64,000 nucleotides of DNA from Methanobrevibacter gottschalkii DSM 11977 (lineage in GTDB: Archaea > Methanobacteriota > Methanobacteria > Methanobacteriales > Methanobacteriaceae), in contig NZ_RKRG01000005.1 of NCBI RefSeq assembly GCF_003814835.1, positions 1 to 64,000 of the forward strand, written 5' to 3'. A program made the translations under genes and the position numbers. This document shows positions 1 to 8,051 of this stretch, one piece after another. Under the pieces are notes generated by a model. That model had not been told where the DNA came from and did no database searches. It saw nothing but the letters and a program-made list of their open reading frames with translations. The number at the start of each line of letters is the position of its first letter. The stretch's first letter is position 1.

Positions 1-183
1 TGATCAGCACTCCAAACTTCAGAAATATTAAAGTATTTACGAAGTTTTTCTTTAGATTCAAGCTCACTCAAGATGAATGGAATATCTAAACCAAATAACA
101 TGCTGATAAATATAATTTTAAAAGTAAATACTTGTTTATTCAAGTTTTTAAAGCCAAATGAAGCTAAAATTTCAGAAGTTTCT
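1..183 (-). pseudogene. Transposase, internal part, interrupted by an insertion sequence and cut by the window edge
   Basis: Read on the minus strand, this stretch is open and continues the frame that begins at 1893 once the element at 184-1796 and one copy of the 8-bp duplication are removed. The joined peptide runs from the MKHRLNLDI start through a segment ending in SELESKEKLRKYFNISEVW. That pattern (a short N-terminal domain followed by a charged 'xxLxxKEKLRKYF' helix) resembles the N-terminus of IS4/IS1182-type transposases; this family call is by eye. The rest of the gene lies to the left of the window. It is broken by the insertion and so presumably inactive. Confidence 0.6.
176..183. 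repeat. Target-site duplication, left copy (aagtttct)
   Basis: These eight bases directly abut the left inverted repeat and recur exactly at 1797-1804 directly after the right inverted repeat. An 8-bp duplication is usual for several DDE families (ISL3, IS256, ISM1-like). Keeping one copy restores the interrupted reading frame. Confidence 0.92.
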
Positions 184-207
184 GGGACTGTCAATTTGTT
201 AGGTCTT
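184..207 (+). repeat. Left terminal inverted repeat of the insertion sequence (24 bp)
   Basis: This 24-base sequence is the exact reverse complement of 1773-1796. The perfect match, although the transposase has decayed, suggests recent insertion or selection by a trans-acting transposase. Confidence 0.95.
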
Positions 208-460
208 AAGTGATTATTTTGTGTTTATTTTTTATTTTTTCTATTTTTTGATGGTTTTTTTGTTTTTTTTTGGCGATATATTTAAATATTTTGTGGGATT
301 TCATTTTTTTATTTTTTGTTTTTTGGGAGTTTTTGGATTGTTTATTTTTTGTTAATTCTTTTTGATTCTTATTTTAATAACTGTATGTTATTTAATTATT
401 CAATATTAATTTATTCTTTTTTTATTTTAAATTTTAAGGATAATAAACTATAAATAGGGT

Positions 461-505
461 GGGAGACAAATTATTAATTATGTACAAGCAAAATAATTGT
501 CTCCC
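461..505 (+). other. Hairpin at the transposase start codon
   Basis: GGGAGACAA followed by a bulged A and TTATT (461-475) pairs with AATAATTGTCTCCC (492-505), a 14-bp stem. The ATG at 480 lies in the loop and the alternative GTG start (459) lies at the foot of the stem. Such a structure could hide the start of the transposase from ribosomes, a known way to limit transposition; that role is inferred. Confidence 0.6.
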
Positions 506-1789
506 ATTTCTTATATTGGAAGATAAGACATATAATTTTGTCGGTGATTTTGTTGATCCGATTCGACATGAAAATAAATGTGAAATTTTAGATAATTCTG
601 TTCAGATTATCCTGCCAATTCAAAGTATTCTCGATAATAACTTCTTTGTTAACTCAGATGGTGTTATTGAATACCGTGAACGCCATTGTTGTAAATGTGG
701 ATCATGAAATGTTATTAAAAAAGATTTTAATTGGAGAACATTATGTTTTAGAAGAAGGATTTCCAATTAGAGTAAAAATTAAACGATATTTTTGCCACGA
801 TTGCGGAAAAAAAATCTCAAGCAGAGTTTACAGGATTCTTTGATAAATTCTATAATTTATCCAATGATTTCAAAAATAAAATAATTAATGCCCGTGAAAA
901 CAGTTGGGTATCTCTAATAAATATTAAAAGACTCATTAAAGACTGGTTTGGAATTAAAGTGTCTCATGAAACCATAAGAAAAGTTTTATTGGTCGAAGGT
1001 GAATTTTATTATTTCAACGATGAGTTGAAATTGTCTGGATATTACGGATATGACGAACAGTGGGAGAGAGTTAACGGAAACTGGGTTTACTACATTGTCC
1101 TCTCTGATTTAGTCAATAACGTACCGGTGGCATCGATGTTAACAGAAATATTAAATGAGAATGTAATTGAAAATTTTATTGATATGAGCATTCCTTTTAA
1201 AGACCGTGTTGCAATTGTTACGGATTTAAAACCGGAATATGATAAAATAATGAGCAAATTAGGATTTGTTCACCAACATTGTACTTTTCACTTGGAAAAA
1301 AACATTAAAAGTAATATGGAAAAGAAAATAAACAAAAAAATGACTAATTATCGCTTTGAATTAAAAAATACTCATCCTCAATACTCTGATGACAATCTTG
1401 ATGAAATTATAAAAAAGAAAAAAGAAGAAGTAAAAAAAGAAATATGGGAATATATTGCTGAATTTATGGAATTATTTAAACAATCAACCTTTGATGAAGC
1501 AGTTGAGTATATAGAATTTTTAAAAGATGAAATAAAATATTATTCAGAACATTTGGCCAAGTATCTAAAAAAGAATTTTTTCCCAGAATACAGAAAATTC
1601 CTAAGATTCCTTGAAGATGATTATAAAAGACATTTAGAACCAATAAATAATAAATTAGAAAATTTCAATGGCAATACAATGCCAAAATACGAAAAAAGAA
1701 GTTATAGAACTATGCAAGGATTATGGAGTGCATTAATGCATAAAAAAGATGGTTGGATAAAAAGAAGAAATGAAGACCTAACAAATTGA
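480..1789 (+). pseudogene. DDE transposase of the insertion sequence, disrupted
   Basis: Three frames must be joined to read the protein. The first part ends at a TGA (705-707) directly after the first zinc-finger half (CCKCGS). The second frame supplies EEGFPIRVKIKRYFCHDCGK, the second zinc-finger half. A further shift near 815 leads into a frame that is open from about 818 to 1789. Catalytic features are visible: the first Asp in YDEQW, the second in VTDLKPEY, and the CTFHLEKNI motif that follows the second Asp in ISL3/MULE-like enzymes. The intact protein would be about 430 residues, normal for this group. The first frame could also begin at GTG 459. With one stop and two shifts it should be inactive. 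Confidence 0.85.
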
Positions 1790-1796
1790 CAGTCCC
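1773..1796 (-). repeat. Right terminal inverted repeat of the insertion sequence (24 bp)
   Basis: This is the exact reverse complement of 184-207. The transposase stop codon (1787-1789) lies inside this repeat, a compact arrangement common in insertion sequences. Confidence 0.95.
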
Positions 1797-1804
1797 AAGT
1801 TTCT
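1797..1804. repeat. Target-site duplication, right copy (aagtttct)
   Basis: This is identical to 176-183 and abuts the right inverted repeat, marking the insertion point within the minus-strand transposase gene. Confidence 0.92.
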
Positions 1805-1893
1805 CGGGAATCCATAATTTTAAATATTTCTTTCAACAAAATGTAATTTGGGTCTTTAATATCTAAATTTAATCTGTGTTTCATTTTTATCAC
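1797..1893 (-). pseudogene. Transposase, N-terminal part, interrupted by the insertion sequence
   Basis: On the minus strand the reading frame starts MIKMKHRLNLDIKDPNY and runs to KIMDSRET, where it meets the inserted element. Removing the element and one duplication copy continues it as SEILASFGFKNLNKQVF in 1-183. It therefore represents the 5' end of an older resident transposase gene that served as the target of the second element. The transposase family is uncertain (IS4/IS1182-like by appearance). Confidence 0.6.
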
Positions 1894-2855
1894 TAAATAA
1901 ACTTATGTAACACATAATATTTAAATTTATCGATATTAAGACCCTTTTTATTAAAATTAACGCTAACAAAAATGTATTTTTACAAACCATACGAAATAAA
2001 TGAAAAAAATACGAAAAATAGAACAAATTAAGCCGAATTTTAATCAAAAAAATTCAGGCTCCTAAATTTATTTTATAGAAAAGCAGTTAAGAAATTTCCT
2101 AATGATTCTAATTTAAAAACAATAAATGAATCTGGATAAGGGTTTAGAGGATATTTGGCACATGGTGATAATGTTTAATTTAGTTGATTGATGCAGATGA
2201 AAGGGATTAATATTTAAAAGAGTGATATAAAATTGTTTATTAAACATAATAACTACTTGAAGATTATATATTTCTTTTAAACGTGTTACTATATTAGATT
2301 TCACCCATATATTATCTTGATTACTTTTGAATTAAAAATAAGGAAAAATAAGAAAAGAAAAAAGTCAAATCAAATCACTTAAGTTTTTAAAAGTGCCTTT
2401 TAGATATTATCAAAAAGTGCAGTACGATTAAAATTCACCACTATTGAAGTATAGGTTTTTGCCTTTGATGCAATGTTGATTGTCTGTTAAAACTCAAGAT
2501 AGGTCATGAATTTTTTTTAAAAAGACAATAACCACTTCACCTTTAAAATCTGGAATTTTACAAAATGGAATCTATGTTTATCACTTTTTACAACTGTTAT
2601 TATATTTATCATTATTTAATTAATAATTGTTTTGACGACTTTAATTGGTATTGGTCTAATATAATGTTTCTTTTTTCTTGTTTTCTATAAACGAAAAATA
2701 AAAAATCACACAATTTTTTGAAAATGTCCTTTTAAACATTCATATTTATTAATGTGAAAAAGTATAGTTAATAATATAATATTTTTTTTAAAATTATTTT
2801 TAAAAATCTTAGGATAATAAATTTACATGGTTGTTATAAATTATAAGTTATAGGG
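1894..2855. other. Intergenic region of relic DNA, no intact gene
   Basis: About 960 bp of AT-rich sequence separates the insertion locus from the DUF1611 gene. I see no plausible intact gene in either direction; the only coding trace is the short peptide at 2400-2486 on the minus strand. The region just before 2856 contains AT-rich TATA-like sequence that probably serves the downstream gene. Confidence 0.5.
2400..2486 (-). pseudogene. Possible remnant of a transposase C-terminus
   Basis: A 28-residue open stretch on the minus strand contains NIASKAKTYTSIVVNFNRTA and then a stop. The local composition looks protein-like and resembles the tail of archaeal IS4/IS5-type transposases, but upstream the frame is closed by stops. 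It may be a leftover of an element related to the one interrupted at the left edge. Evidence is weak. Confidence 0.25.
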
Positions 2856-2864
2856 GTGAAATTG

Positions 2865-3917
2865 TTGTATTCAATAAAATCAGTAAAAGAAATTCAAGAT
2901 TTAAATCCATTCATAGTAGTAGGTTGTGGTGGAGGAGGTGAAAAATTCTCCAATCTTGAAGGGGTAGAAACTGTTGGATTCATAGATGATAATGTTAAAA
3001 AACAAGGAAAAGAATTCTGTGGCTATATTGTAGCAGGTAGCTTGGATGAAAGTCTTAAACATGCAAAAAACGCAAAGTCATTAGTTATTATGCTTCCTAT
3101 TGGTGCAGAGGGTTCAGCTTTAAAATATGCAGTTCAGGCTATTGATGCAGGATTAAATGTTATCACTTCATTTAGATCATTATCCATAACTGAAAACATT
3201 TCTTTAAAAAAATTTGCTGATGCAAAAGGTGTTGTAATCAAAGACATTGGTCCTAGATTGGACGTTGTTAAAACAATTGCAGGTGTTGCTCCTAAAAAGT
3301 CTTGTGAGGTATTACCAAAAATTTCATATGAATCAAAAGCACCAGTAATCTTCGTTGGAGGGACTTCCCAGGAATGCGGGAAAAGAACCACTACAAAAAA
3401 ATTAGGTATTGCAAGCATGAAAAGAGGATTGACTCCTGCCATTATATCTACTGATGAGATGGGATTGGAAGAACCTACTGATTTTAACTTTAGGGCTGGA
3501 AGTTTATCTGCAATGGATGTTCCAGCAGCAGTATTATCTGCAATTAAATACGCAGAAGAAACAAAACAACCGGATATTATTTTCATTGAAGGTCAATCCA
3601 GTTTGACTGAAAAAGGAAATCCTCACCCAAGAGGATTGTCTGCAGCCATATTAATTGGTGCAGCTCCTGATGCCGTTATTGTTGGACACAGACCAAACCA
3701 CCCATACAGAGAACCTAGAGGTATTGAAGAAGAAATCAGAGCTATTGAAGCTGTTGAACCTACTAAGGTTGTTGGTTTGTCCATCAACCTTAAAAATGCT
3801 GACCTGGATTTATGTCCTGAATTCTTCGAATCCAAATACAATTTACCTGCTGAGGATGTTTATAACAATGGTGCTGATAAATTATTAGATGCGATATTCG
3901 AATATTTAGGGGAGTAA
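2865..3917 (+). CDS. DUF1611 family protein (P-loop type)
   Basis: This is a 350-residue protein of the DUF1611 family. The N-terminal part has a glycine-rich Rossmann-like segment ([14 protein letters not shown]), and near the middle there is a P-loop-like [12 protein letters not shown], the conserved core of the C-terminal domain. Some bacterial members have been linked to D-glutamate N-acetylation, but I do not extend that here. The frame also allows a GTG start at 2856. However, that codon overlaps the ribosome-binding GGGGTGA (2853-2859), so a TTG at 2865 with five bases of spacing is more likely. It lies five bases before sepF on the same strand, suggesting an operon. Confidence 0.8.
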   Translation: MYSIKSVKEIQDLNPFIVVGCGGGGEKFSNLEGVETVGFIDDNVKKQGKEFCGYIVAGSLDESLKHAKNAKSLVIMLPIGAEGSALKYAVQAIDAGLNVITSFRSLSITENISLKKFADAKGVVIKDIGPRLDVVKTIAGVAPKKSCEVLPKISYESKAPVIFVGGTSQECGKRTTTKKLGIASMKRGLTPAIISTDEMGLEEPTDFNFRAGSLSAMDVPAAVLSAIKYAEETKQPDIIFIEGQSSLTEKGNPHPRGLSAAILIGAAPDAVIVGHRPNHPYREPRGIEEEIRAIEAVEPTKVVGLSINLKNADLDLCPEFFESKYNLPAEDVYNNGADKLLDAIFEYLGE

Positions 3918-3922
3918 TTTAA

Positions 3923-4456
3923 ATGAGCTTTATGGATAATTTAAAAAGAAGTTTAGGCTATGAAGAAACAGAAGATAGTGAAAAAAAAGAAGGTGGAAGT
4001 TTTAACTTTTCTGAATTTGTAAATGATTTTACTAAATCTGTTAAAAATTCAAGAGAACAGTATAAACAATCAAAACAACAGGAAACTGCACAACAACAAT
4101 ACAGGCCGGCTCCTGAACCACAACAAGCTCATAGAACAGCTCCAGTTTACGATGATTTTGATGATGATTTTGTGATTACTCCAGAACAATCTTTTTATGA
4201 AATCGTACTGATTAGGCCAAAAACTCTTGATGACATCAATTATATGGTTGACCAAATCCTCGAAGAGAAAAATCCCATCATTGTTGATTTATCCTTTTTG
4301 GAAAAAGAAAGTGAAGCCAACTTTAAATTAGCAGGAGATAAAATTAGACAAATGAGAACAAAATATGGTGCTCAGGCATTATTACTTACACGCTCTGAAG
4401 ATAAGAATTTAATTATTCTTTCTCCTAGAAAAGTAAAATTGGTCAATAAAGGATGA
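3923..4456 (+). CDS. sepF: SepF, archaeal FtsZ membrane anchor
   Basis: SepF tethers the FtsZ ring to the membrane in Methanobrevibacter and most other FtsZ-containing archaea. The 177-residue protein has the expected layout. A short N-terminal amphipathic segment (MSFMDNLKRSLGY) is followed by a charged, Gln-rich linker (about residues 20-85) and then the compact DUF552 fold, from FYEIVLIRPKTLDDINYMVD through PIIVDLSFLE to IILSPRKVKLV. Length and order fit the family. It follows the DUF1611 gene by five bases and ends in a hairpin that separates it from the convergent transporter gene. Confidence 0.93.
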   Translation: MSFMDNLKRSLGYEETEDSEKKEGGSFNFSEFVNDFTKSVKNSREQYKQSKQQETAQQQYRPAPEPQQAHRTAPVYDDFDDDFVITPEQSFYEIVLIRPKTLDDINYMVDQILEEKNPIIVDLSFLEKESEANFKLAGDKIRQMRTKYGAQALLLTRSEDKNLIILSPRKVKLVNKG

Positions 4457-4480
4457 GTAGATTAATTTCTACTTTTTTTG
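4456..4480. terminator. Hairpin plus T-tract between convergent genes
   Basis: AGTAGA (4456-4461) pairs with TCTACT (4468-4473) and is followed by seven T residues on the plus strand. The left arm overlaps the sepF stop codon and the loop holds the stop of the minus-strand transporter gene. It can fold on both strands. Confidence 0.65.
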
Positions 4481-5376
4481 CTATTTTTTAAAAATTCGCA
4501 GTATTCAAATAATACATAGAATACTACAATTACTGCTATCAATGTTTCAACTGTTTGTACTGAAGATAATAGTGTATTTGAACCTACTATTTTTACGATG
4601 TCTTTTGTTGCAAGTGCACTTATTACAAACGGAAATGTAAATGCTGCAAAACTCGGATAAAACTTTAAAGTTCTGTATTCAACTAATTTGTAGAATGAAA
4701 ATATGTAGAATAAGCATGCAATACAATATAAGCAGATTATAAATGCCGTTGAAATTGCCGGTGCTGAATTTATATATCCAACAAGCAGTATGCTCATAAG
4801 TGCTGTGAAAATACATGTTGTTGGTTTATTGGCATCAGGCATTTCTGAATATTTGACATATCTATAAATCATTAAAGGCAATGTTATTAGCATTGAAATA
4901 AAACTTATGACTAAAAATATGAATCCTATTTCTTTATGGCCATGAAGTGGTGCGGTAATTGCAGCCATTGAGACTCCAACATAAACAATCCAGTAACTTG
5001 GATAAACATCAGTTATATTAAAATTTCGTATGATGAAATGATATGTAAAGTAAATCATTAACAAAATATGTAAGCTGATTCCAATAATCCATACAATATA
5101 TGAAATATTTGGCATAAATTCCAGAGCATATGTAGATGAAAGCATTAAACTCATTGAAAAAGTCCCGGAACTGCTTGCAATTACAGGATTTTTAAAATCA
5201 TCTTTAACATCTTCCGGATAAAAAATAGCTTTAAGAATTGTTAAAACAATGATAATTGCACCCATAGCTCCAAATAAATACTTGACATTAGGATTCATGT
5301 CTTGCAATAGATTGCCTAATGATAATAAAGCAAGGGCTAAACCTGCAATTGGAATTGGTATCTTTTTAATGAGCAT
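4462..5376 (-). CDS. TehA/SLAC1-type (TDT family) membrane transporter
   Basis: This 304-residue protein is almost entirely hydrophobic, with about ten predicted membrane helices. It begins with PIPIAGLALALLSLGNLL and contains NPVIASSSGTFSMSLMLLS-like sequence (here NPVIASSSGTFSMSLML), both hallmarks of the tellurite-resistance/dicarboxylate (TDT) family. These proteins move anions or C4-dicarboxylates across the cytoplasmic membrane; the substrate cannot be read from sequence. It is five bases downstream of the TatD gene on the same strand, so the two are probably co-transcribed. Confidence 0.85.
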   Translation of the reverse strand: MLIKKIPIPIAGLALALLSLGNLLQDMNPNVKYLFGAMGAIIIVLTILKAIFYPEDVKDDFKNPVIASSSGTFSMSLMLSSTYALEFMPNISYIVWIIGISLHILLMIYFTYHFIIRNFNITDVYPSYWIVYVGVSMAAITAPLHGHKEIGFIFLVISFISMLITLPLMIYRYVKYSEMPDANKPTTCIFTALMSILLVGYINSAPAISTAFIICLYCIACLFYIFSFYKLVEYRTLKFYPSFAAFTFPFVISALATKDIVKIVGSNTLLSSVQTVETLIAVIVVFYVLFEYCEFLKNSKKSRN

Positions 5377-5381
5377 GTTAT

Positions 5382-6137
5382 CTAAATTTTAAAATAATCT
5401 GAAGCATTTCTGTGGGATATTTTATCTATGCTGCTTTTTTTATAGCCAAGTCTGGATAACTCACGAATAGTTTTAGCAACAGAAAGGTGGTCTGATGGTT
5501 TGTTGCTCATATCACTATTTAAAAGAAAATTATCAAATCCGAAATTATCCAAAATATCGATAGCTCCATCAACATCAAGTTTTTGGGGTTGTACTGTTAT
5601 TCCAAGCATATAATTTCTATCAATAACTTCTCCGATAACTTCTTGATTGACATGATCAATTACTGCTTGTGATTCATCTAAATGCTGCGGCACAATATCC
5701 AAGATTACTTTTAGAACTTCTAATTTTTTTTTCCTTGGTGTATGGATGATGACCTTTGAATTTGTCTCATCAGCAATATCTAACTGTTTTTTGAATATGT
5801 CTATTTCTGTTTCAGTTAAATCTTCAAGACCAATTTCTCCAATAGCTACAATCTGTTTATTTTCAATCCAATTATACATTTCATCAAAAATCATCTGAGG
5901 ATTCTCAATACTGTTTGTCGGATGAATCCCTAAAGCTACTTTTAAATCTAAACCGTATTGTGATGCTCTTAGAGTATCATATTCTAAAATTCTATTTAAA
6001 TGATTCAATAAGATGTTTTCAGCATCAATTTTGTACGGATAATAGCTGCAAGTTATTGCACAATCAATTCCGGATAAATACATTTCTTTAAAGTCTTCAC
6101 TGCTTCTTGCATCAGCATGAATATGCGTATCAATCAT
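5382..6137 (-). CDS. TatD-family metal-dependent hydrolase
   Basis: This is a 251-residue TIM-barrel hydrolase of the TatD family. The first metal motif is MIDTHIHAD (residues 1-9), a catalytic Glu lies in VAIGEIGLED (about 97-106), a His in KVIIHTPRKKK, and an Asp in LLNSDMSNKPSD. TatD proteins are metal-dependent phosphatases or DNases with nuclease or quality-control roles. The archaeal subgroup is poorly characterised and the substrate is unknown. The gene heads a two-gene unit with the TDT transporter. Confidence 0.88.
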   Translation of the reverse strand: MIDTHIHADARSSEDFKEMYLSGIDCAITCSYYPYKIDAENILLNHLNRILEYDTLRASQYGLDLKVALGIHPTNSIENPQMIFDEMYNWIENKQIVAIGEIGLEDLTETEIDIFKKQLDIADETNSKVIIHTPRKKKLEVLKVILDIVPQHLDESQAVIDHVNQEVIGEVIDRNYMLGITVQPQKLDVDGAIDILDNFGFDNFLLNSDMSNKPSDHLSVAKTIRELSRLGYKKSSIDKISHRNASDYFKI

Positions 6138-6766
6138 TATATCACTTTAAATATCAGTTGATTATACTGATTCTCCCATAACTTTTCTATAATATTCTTT
6201 TTACGGGATGCTTAATTAAATTTGGGATGGGGTTCCAGATTCATGAAATTAAAAGTTGGTTAAACATTAATTATAAACTATTGTGTGTTGTAAAAAAATT
6301 TAATGATTTCTAAATATTAACTTTCATATTTATTATTTTCAGAATTTTTATTTAGATAATGTTCGACAAGAATCATATTTATTTTTTCATCAACAAATTT
6401 AGGGTTCTTTCAAAAACCTGTGTGATTTTTTTGTTTTGATCTTTTATCTTCCAATAGTTTAGTTTTAGCATGAATCGGCTTAAAAGACCTGATTTTATTT
6501 TTATTGTTTTTCATGTGTTTTAGGAATACTTTTTGGAGGGTGTTTTATCTAAAAAAGAAATATATTCAGTTTTTAAATTTTATGGATGTTAGTTTTTTTT
6601 AAAATCCTCTTCAGGGTTTTGTGGATGGGTGTTATATTGAATGAATGAGTTTTCCATAGTTTAAATTTAATTTTTGTCTTGTAATGGCCCAAACTTGTTT
6701 TTCACTATATGTTATTCCGTATTTTTCTTCAATTAGTTTGCCTACATCTTTTAAATTATATTTTTC
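6138..6766. other. Region of relic coding DNA between TatD and the decayed transposase
   Basis: About 630 bp without an intact gene. The right part (from 6589) is the decayed C-terminal continuation of the transposase starting at 7084. The middle (6317-6514) holds one minus-strand open stretch with an internal TGA. The stretch nearest 6138 is probably the promoter of the TatD gene. Confidence 0.5.
6317..6514 (-). pseudogene. Possible remnant ORF with internal TGA
   Basis: A 66-codon minus-strand frame starts MKNNKNKIRSFKPIHAKTK, is interrupted once by TGA after codon 34, and continues KNPKFVDEKINMILVEHYL to a TAA. The composition is protein-like, but I do not recognise it. It could be a relic carried with the transposase or a chance frame in AT-rich DNA. 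Confidence 0.25.
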
Positions 6767-7084
6767 TTAATTTCCTGTAATGATTTCTTTTAATTCTTCT
6801 AGTTGTTGGTCAGTTAGGTATGATTTTCGGCCGCAATTTGAATAATCTAAAAAGAATCCATCAACACCATTTTCATTATATTGTTTGACCCATCGTTCGC
6901 CAGTTTTTCTGGATATGTTAATGTTTTTTGAGGCTTTATTAATACTTTCACCGTTTGCAACCATGTGAATTACTAAAAGATGTTTATAAACATTGTAATA
7001 TTTCTTGTACTCTTTCAACATATCTGCAATTTCAGAAAGCTCCAAATGTTTCTCAATTTTATTATTGAATTTTTCCATGAACAT
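6589..7084 (-). pseudogene. IS630-like transposase N-terminal half, decayed
   Basis: The first 105 residues are an intact helix-turn-helix region (KASKNINISRKTGERWVKQY followed by GVDGFFLDYSNCGRKSYLTD), typical of the DNA-binding half of IS630/Tc1-mariner transposases. A TAA (6767-6769) then interrupts the frame, which continues as EKYNLKDVGKLIEEKYGITY and TRQKLNLNYGK. After one frame change it reads YNTHPQNPEEDFKKN. The DDE domain that should follow is not seen. It is therefore a truncated, degraded transposase. The remaining HTH peptide could still be expressed and might bind element ends, but this is speculation. Confidence 0.72.
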
Positions 7085-7259
7085 ATATCATTAGGTATAA
7101 ACTTTTGGTAAGAAACTATAATTCAACATTGAGGTTTTGTTTCTGATTGTAGGTAGTTTATATGCAGTTTCACTTTTTCACATTTTCTCACTTCAAGAGA
7201 TTTTATATTTTTTAGTAATAAAAAATAATGATGTAAGTAATACTCGATTGGTGATTAAT

Positions 7260-8036
7260 TTGGAAAATAATGAAAACTATTTAAAAAGCTATGATTTGAT
7301 TTCAGAAGAAGTAAAATATCTTACTAATTCAATAATTAGATTAAAAATATTGGCAACATTATTTAAGTGTCCTTTAAATATGAAAGATATAAACGGCATC
7401 ACTTCCCTAAGTTACAGTTCAATATCCAGCAATCTGCATAATTTAGAGTTGAAAGGTCATGTTTACAGAGAACACAATAAGTATTTTTTATCAAACTCTA
7501 CTAAATTGGAAGTGGAGCAAGTTTTAAAGTTAGGTAACTTAATAAATCTATTAAATGATTTCTTTAATATTTTGGATAAACATCTTGTTGACATGATTCC
7601 TAATCAGTCAGTTGCTGAATTATACTTGCTTGGCAATGCATGTCTTATGGAATCCGATGGTGTTGATGTATATAGGATTTATAAATATATTGAAGATGCA
7701 CTAAATGCTGCAGAAGAAGTTAAATGTGTTTTGCCTTTTTACTATGAAACATTCAATGATAAACTAAATGATTTGGTTAAAAATGACAAAAAAGTTGAGG
7801 CAATGGTTCCACTTAGTCTTTTTGAGGTCTTTGATGAAAAATCGGAAATTGGAAAGTTATCTTTTTTCAGTAATGATAAAACCTTTTTGTTGATTATTAC
7901 TCATGAATTAATGATTTTAGGTCTTTTTAAAGAAGATGGTTATTTTGATCAAAATAGATTATTGACTTCTAAAAATAGTGATTCAATAAAATGGGCTAAC
8001 AATCTGTATGAAAATTTTAAAATTAAAAATAAATGA
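7260..8036 (+). CDS. Winged-helix regulator of the FilR1/DUF1724 type
   Basis: This is a two-domain archaeal transcription factor. An N-terminal winged helix (about residues 20-80, IIRLKILATLFKCPLNMKDI to SISSNLHNLELKGHVYRE) is followed by a C-terminal domain resembling the FilR1 middle domain of methanogens. The frame is open further upstream, but the TTG at 7260 has a GGTGAT ribosome site five bases before it, so I start there (258 residues, normal for the family). The upstream 41 residues look like chance coding. What it senses is unknown. It ends in a hairpin shared with the convergent glyS. Confidence 0.72.
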   Translation: MENNENYLKSYDLISEEVKYLTNSIIRLKILATLFKCPLNMKDINGITSLSYSSISSNLHNLELKGHVYREHNKYFLSNSTKLEVEQVLKLGNLINLLNDFFNILDKHLVDMIPNQSVAELYLLGNACLMESDGVDVYRIYKYIEDALNAAEEVKCVLPFYYETFNDKLNDLVKNDKKVEAMVPLSLFEVFDEKSEIGKLSFFSNDKTFLLIITHELMILGLFKEDGYFDQNRLLTSKNSDSIKWANNLYENFKIKNK

Positions 8037-8051
8037 GCTTTAAACTCATTT
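8031..8051. terminator. Hairpin built from the two stop codons of convergent genes
   Basis: AAATGAG (8031-8037) pairs perfectly with CTCATTT (8045-8051). The TGA stop of the regulator lies in the left arm and the TGA stop of glyS lies in the right arm, so the two stops pair with each other. It can act in both directions. Confidence 0.65.

Larger units (their letters stand above)
184..1796 (+). mobile_element. Complete insertion sequence with decayed transposase
   Basis: The element is 1,613 bp, bounded by perfect 24-bp inverted repeats beginning gggactgtcaatttg and flanked by an 8-bp direct duplication. It carries one transposase gene, now broken by a stop and two frame changes. The left 250 bp are an unusual T-rich tract before the gene. 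Terminal repeat length, duplication length and the predicted ~436-codon transposase fit an ISL3- or ISM1-like element; I cannot assign the family without a search. Because the ends are intact, it could still be mobilised in trans by a related transposase. Confidence 0.9.

Noticed and set aside
705-707. TGA in the transposase as a selenocysteine codon
   Set aside because: Two nearby frame changes show that the gene is decayed; no selenocysteine insertion structure was seen, and the codon sits where the frame breaks, not in a redox motif.
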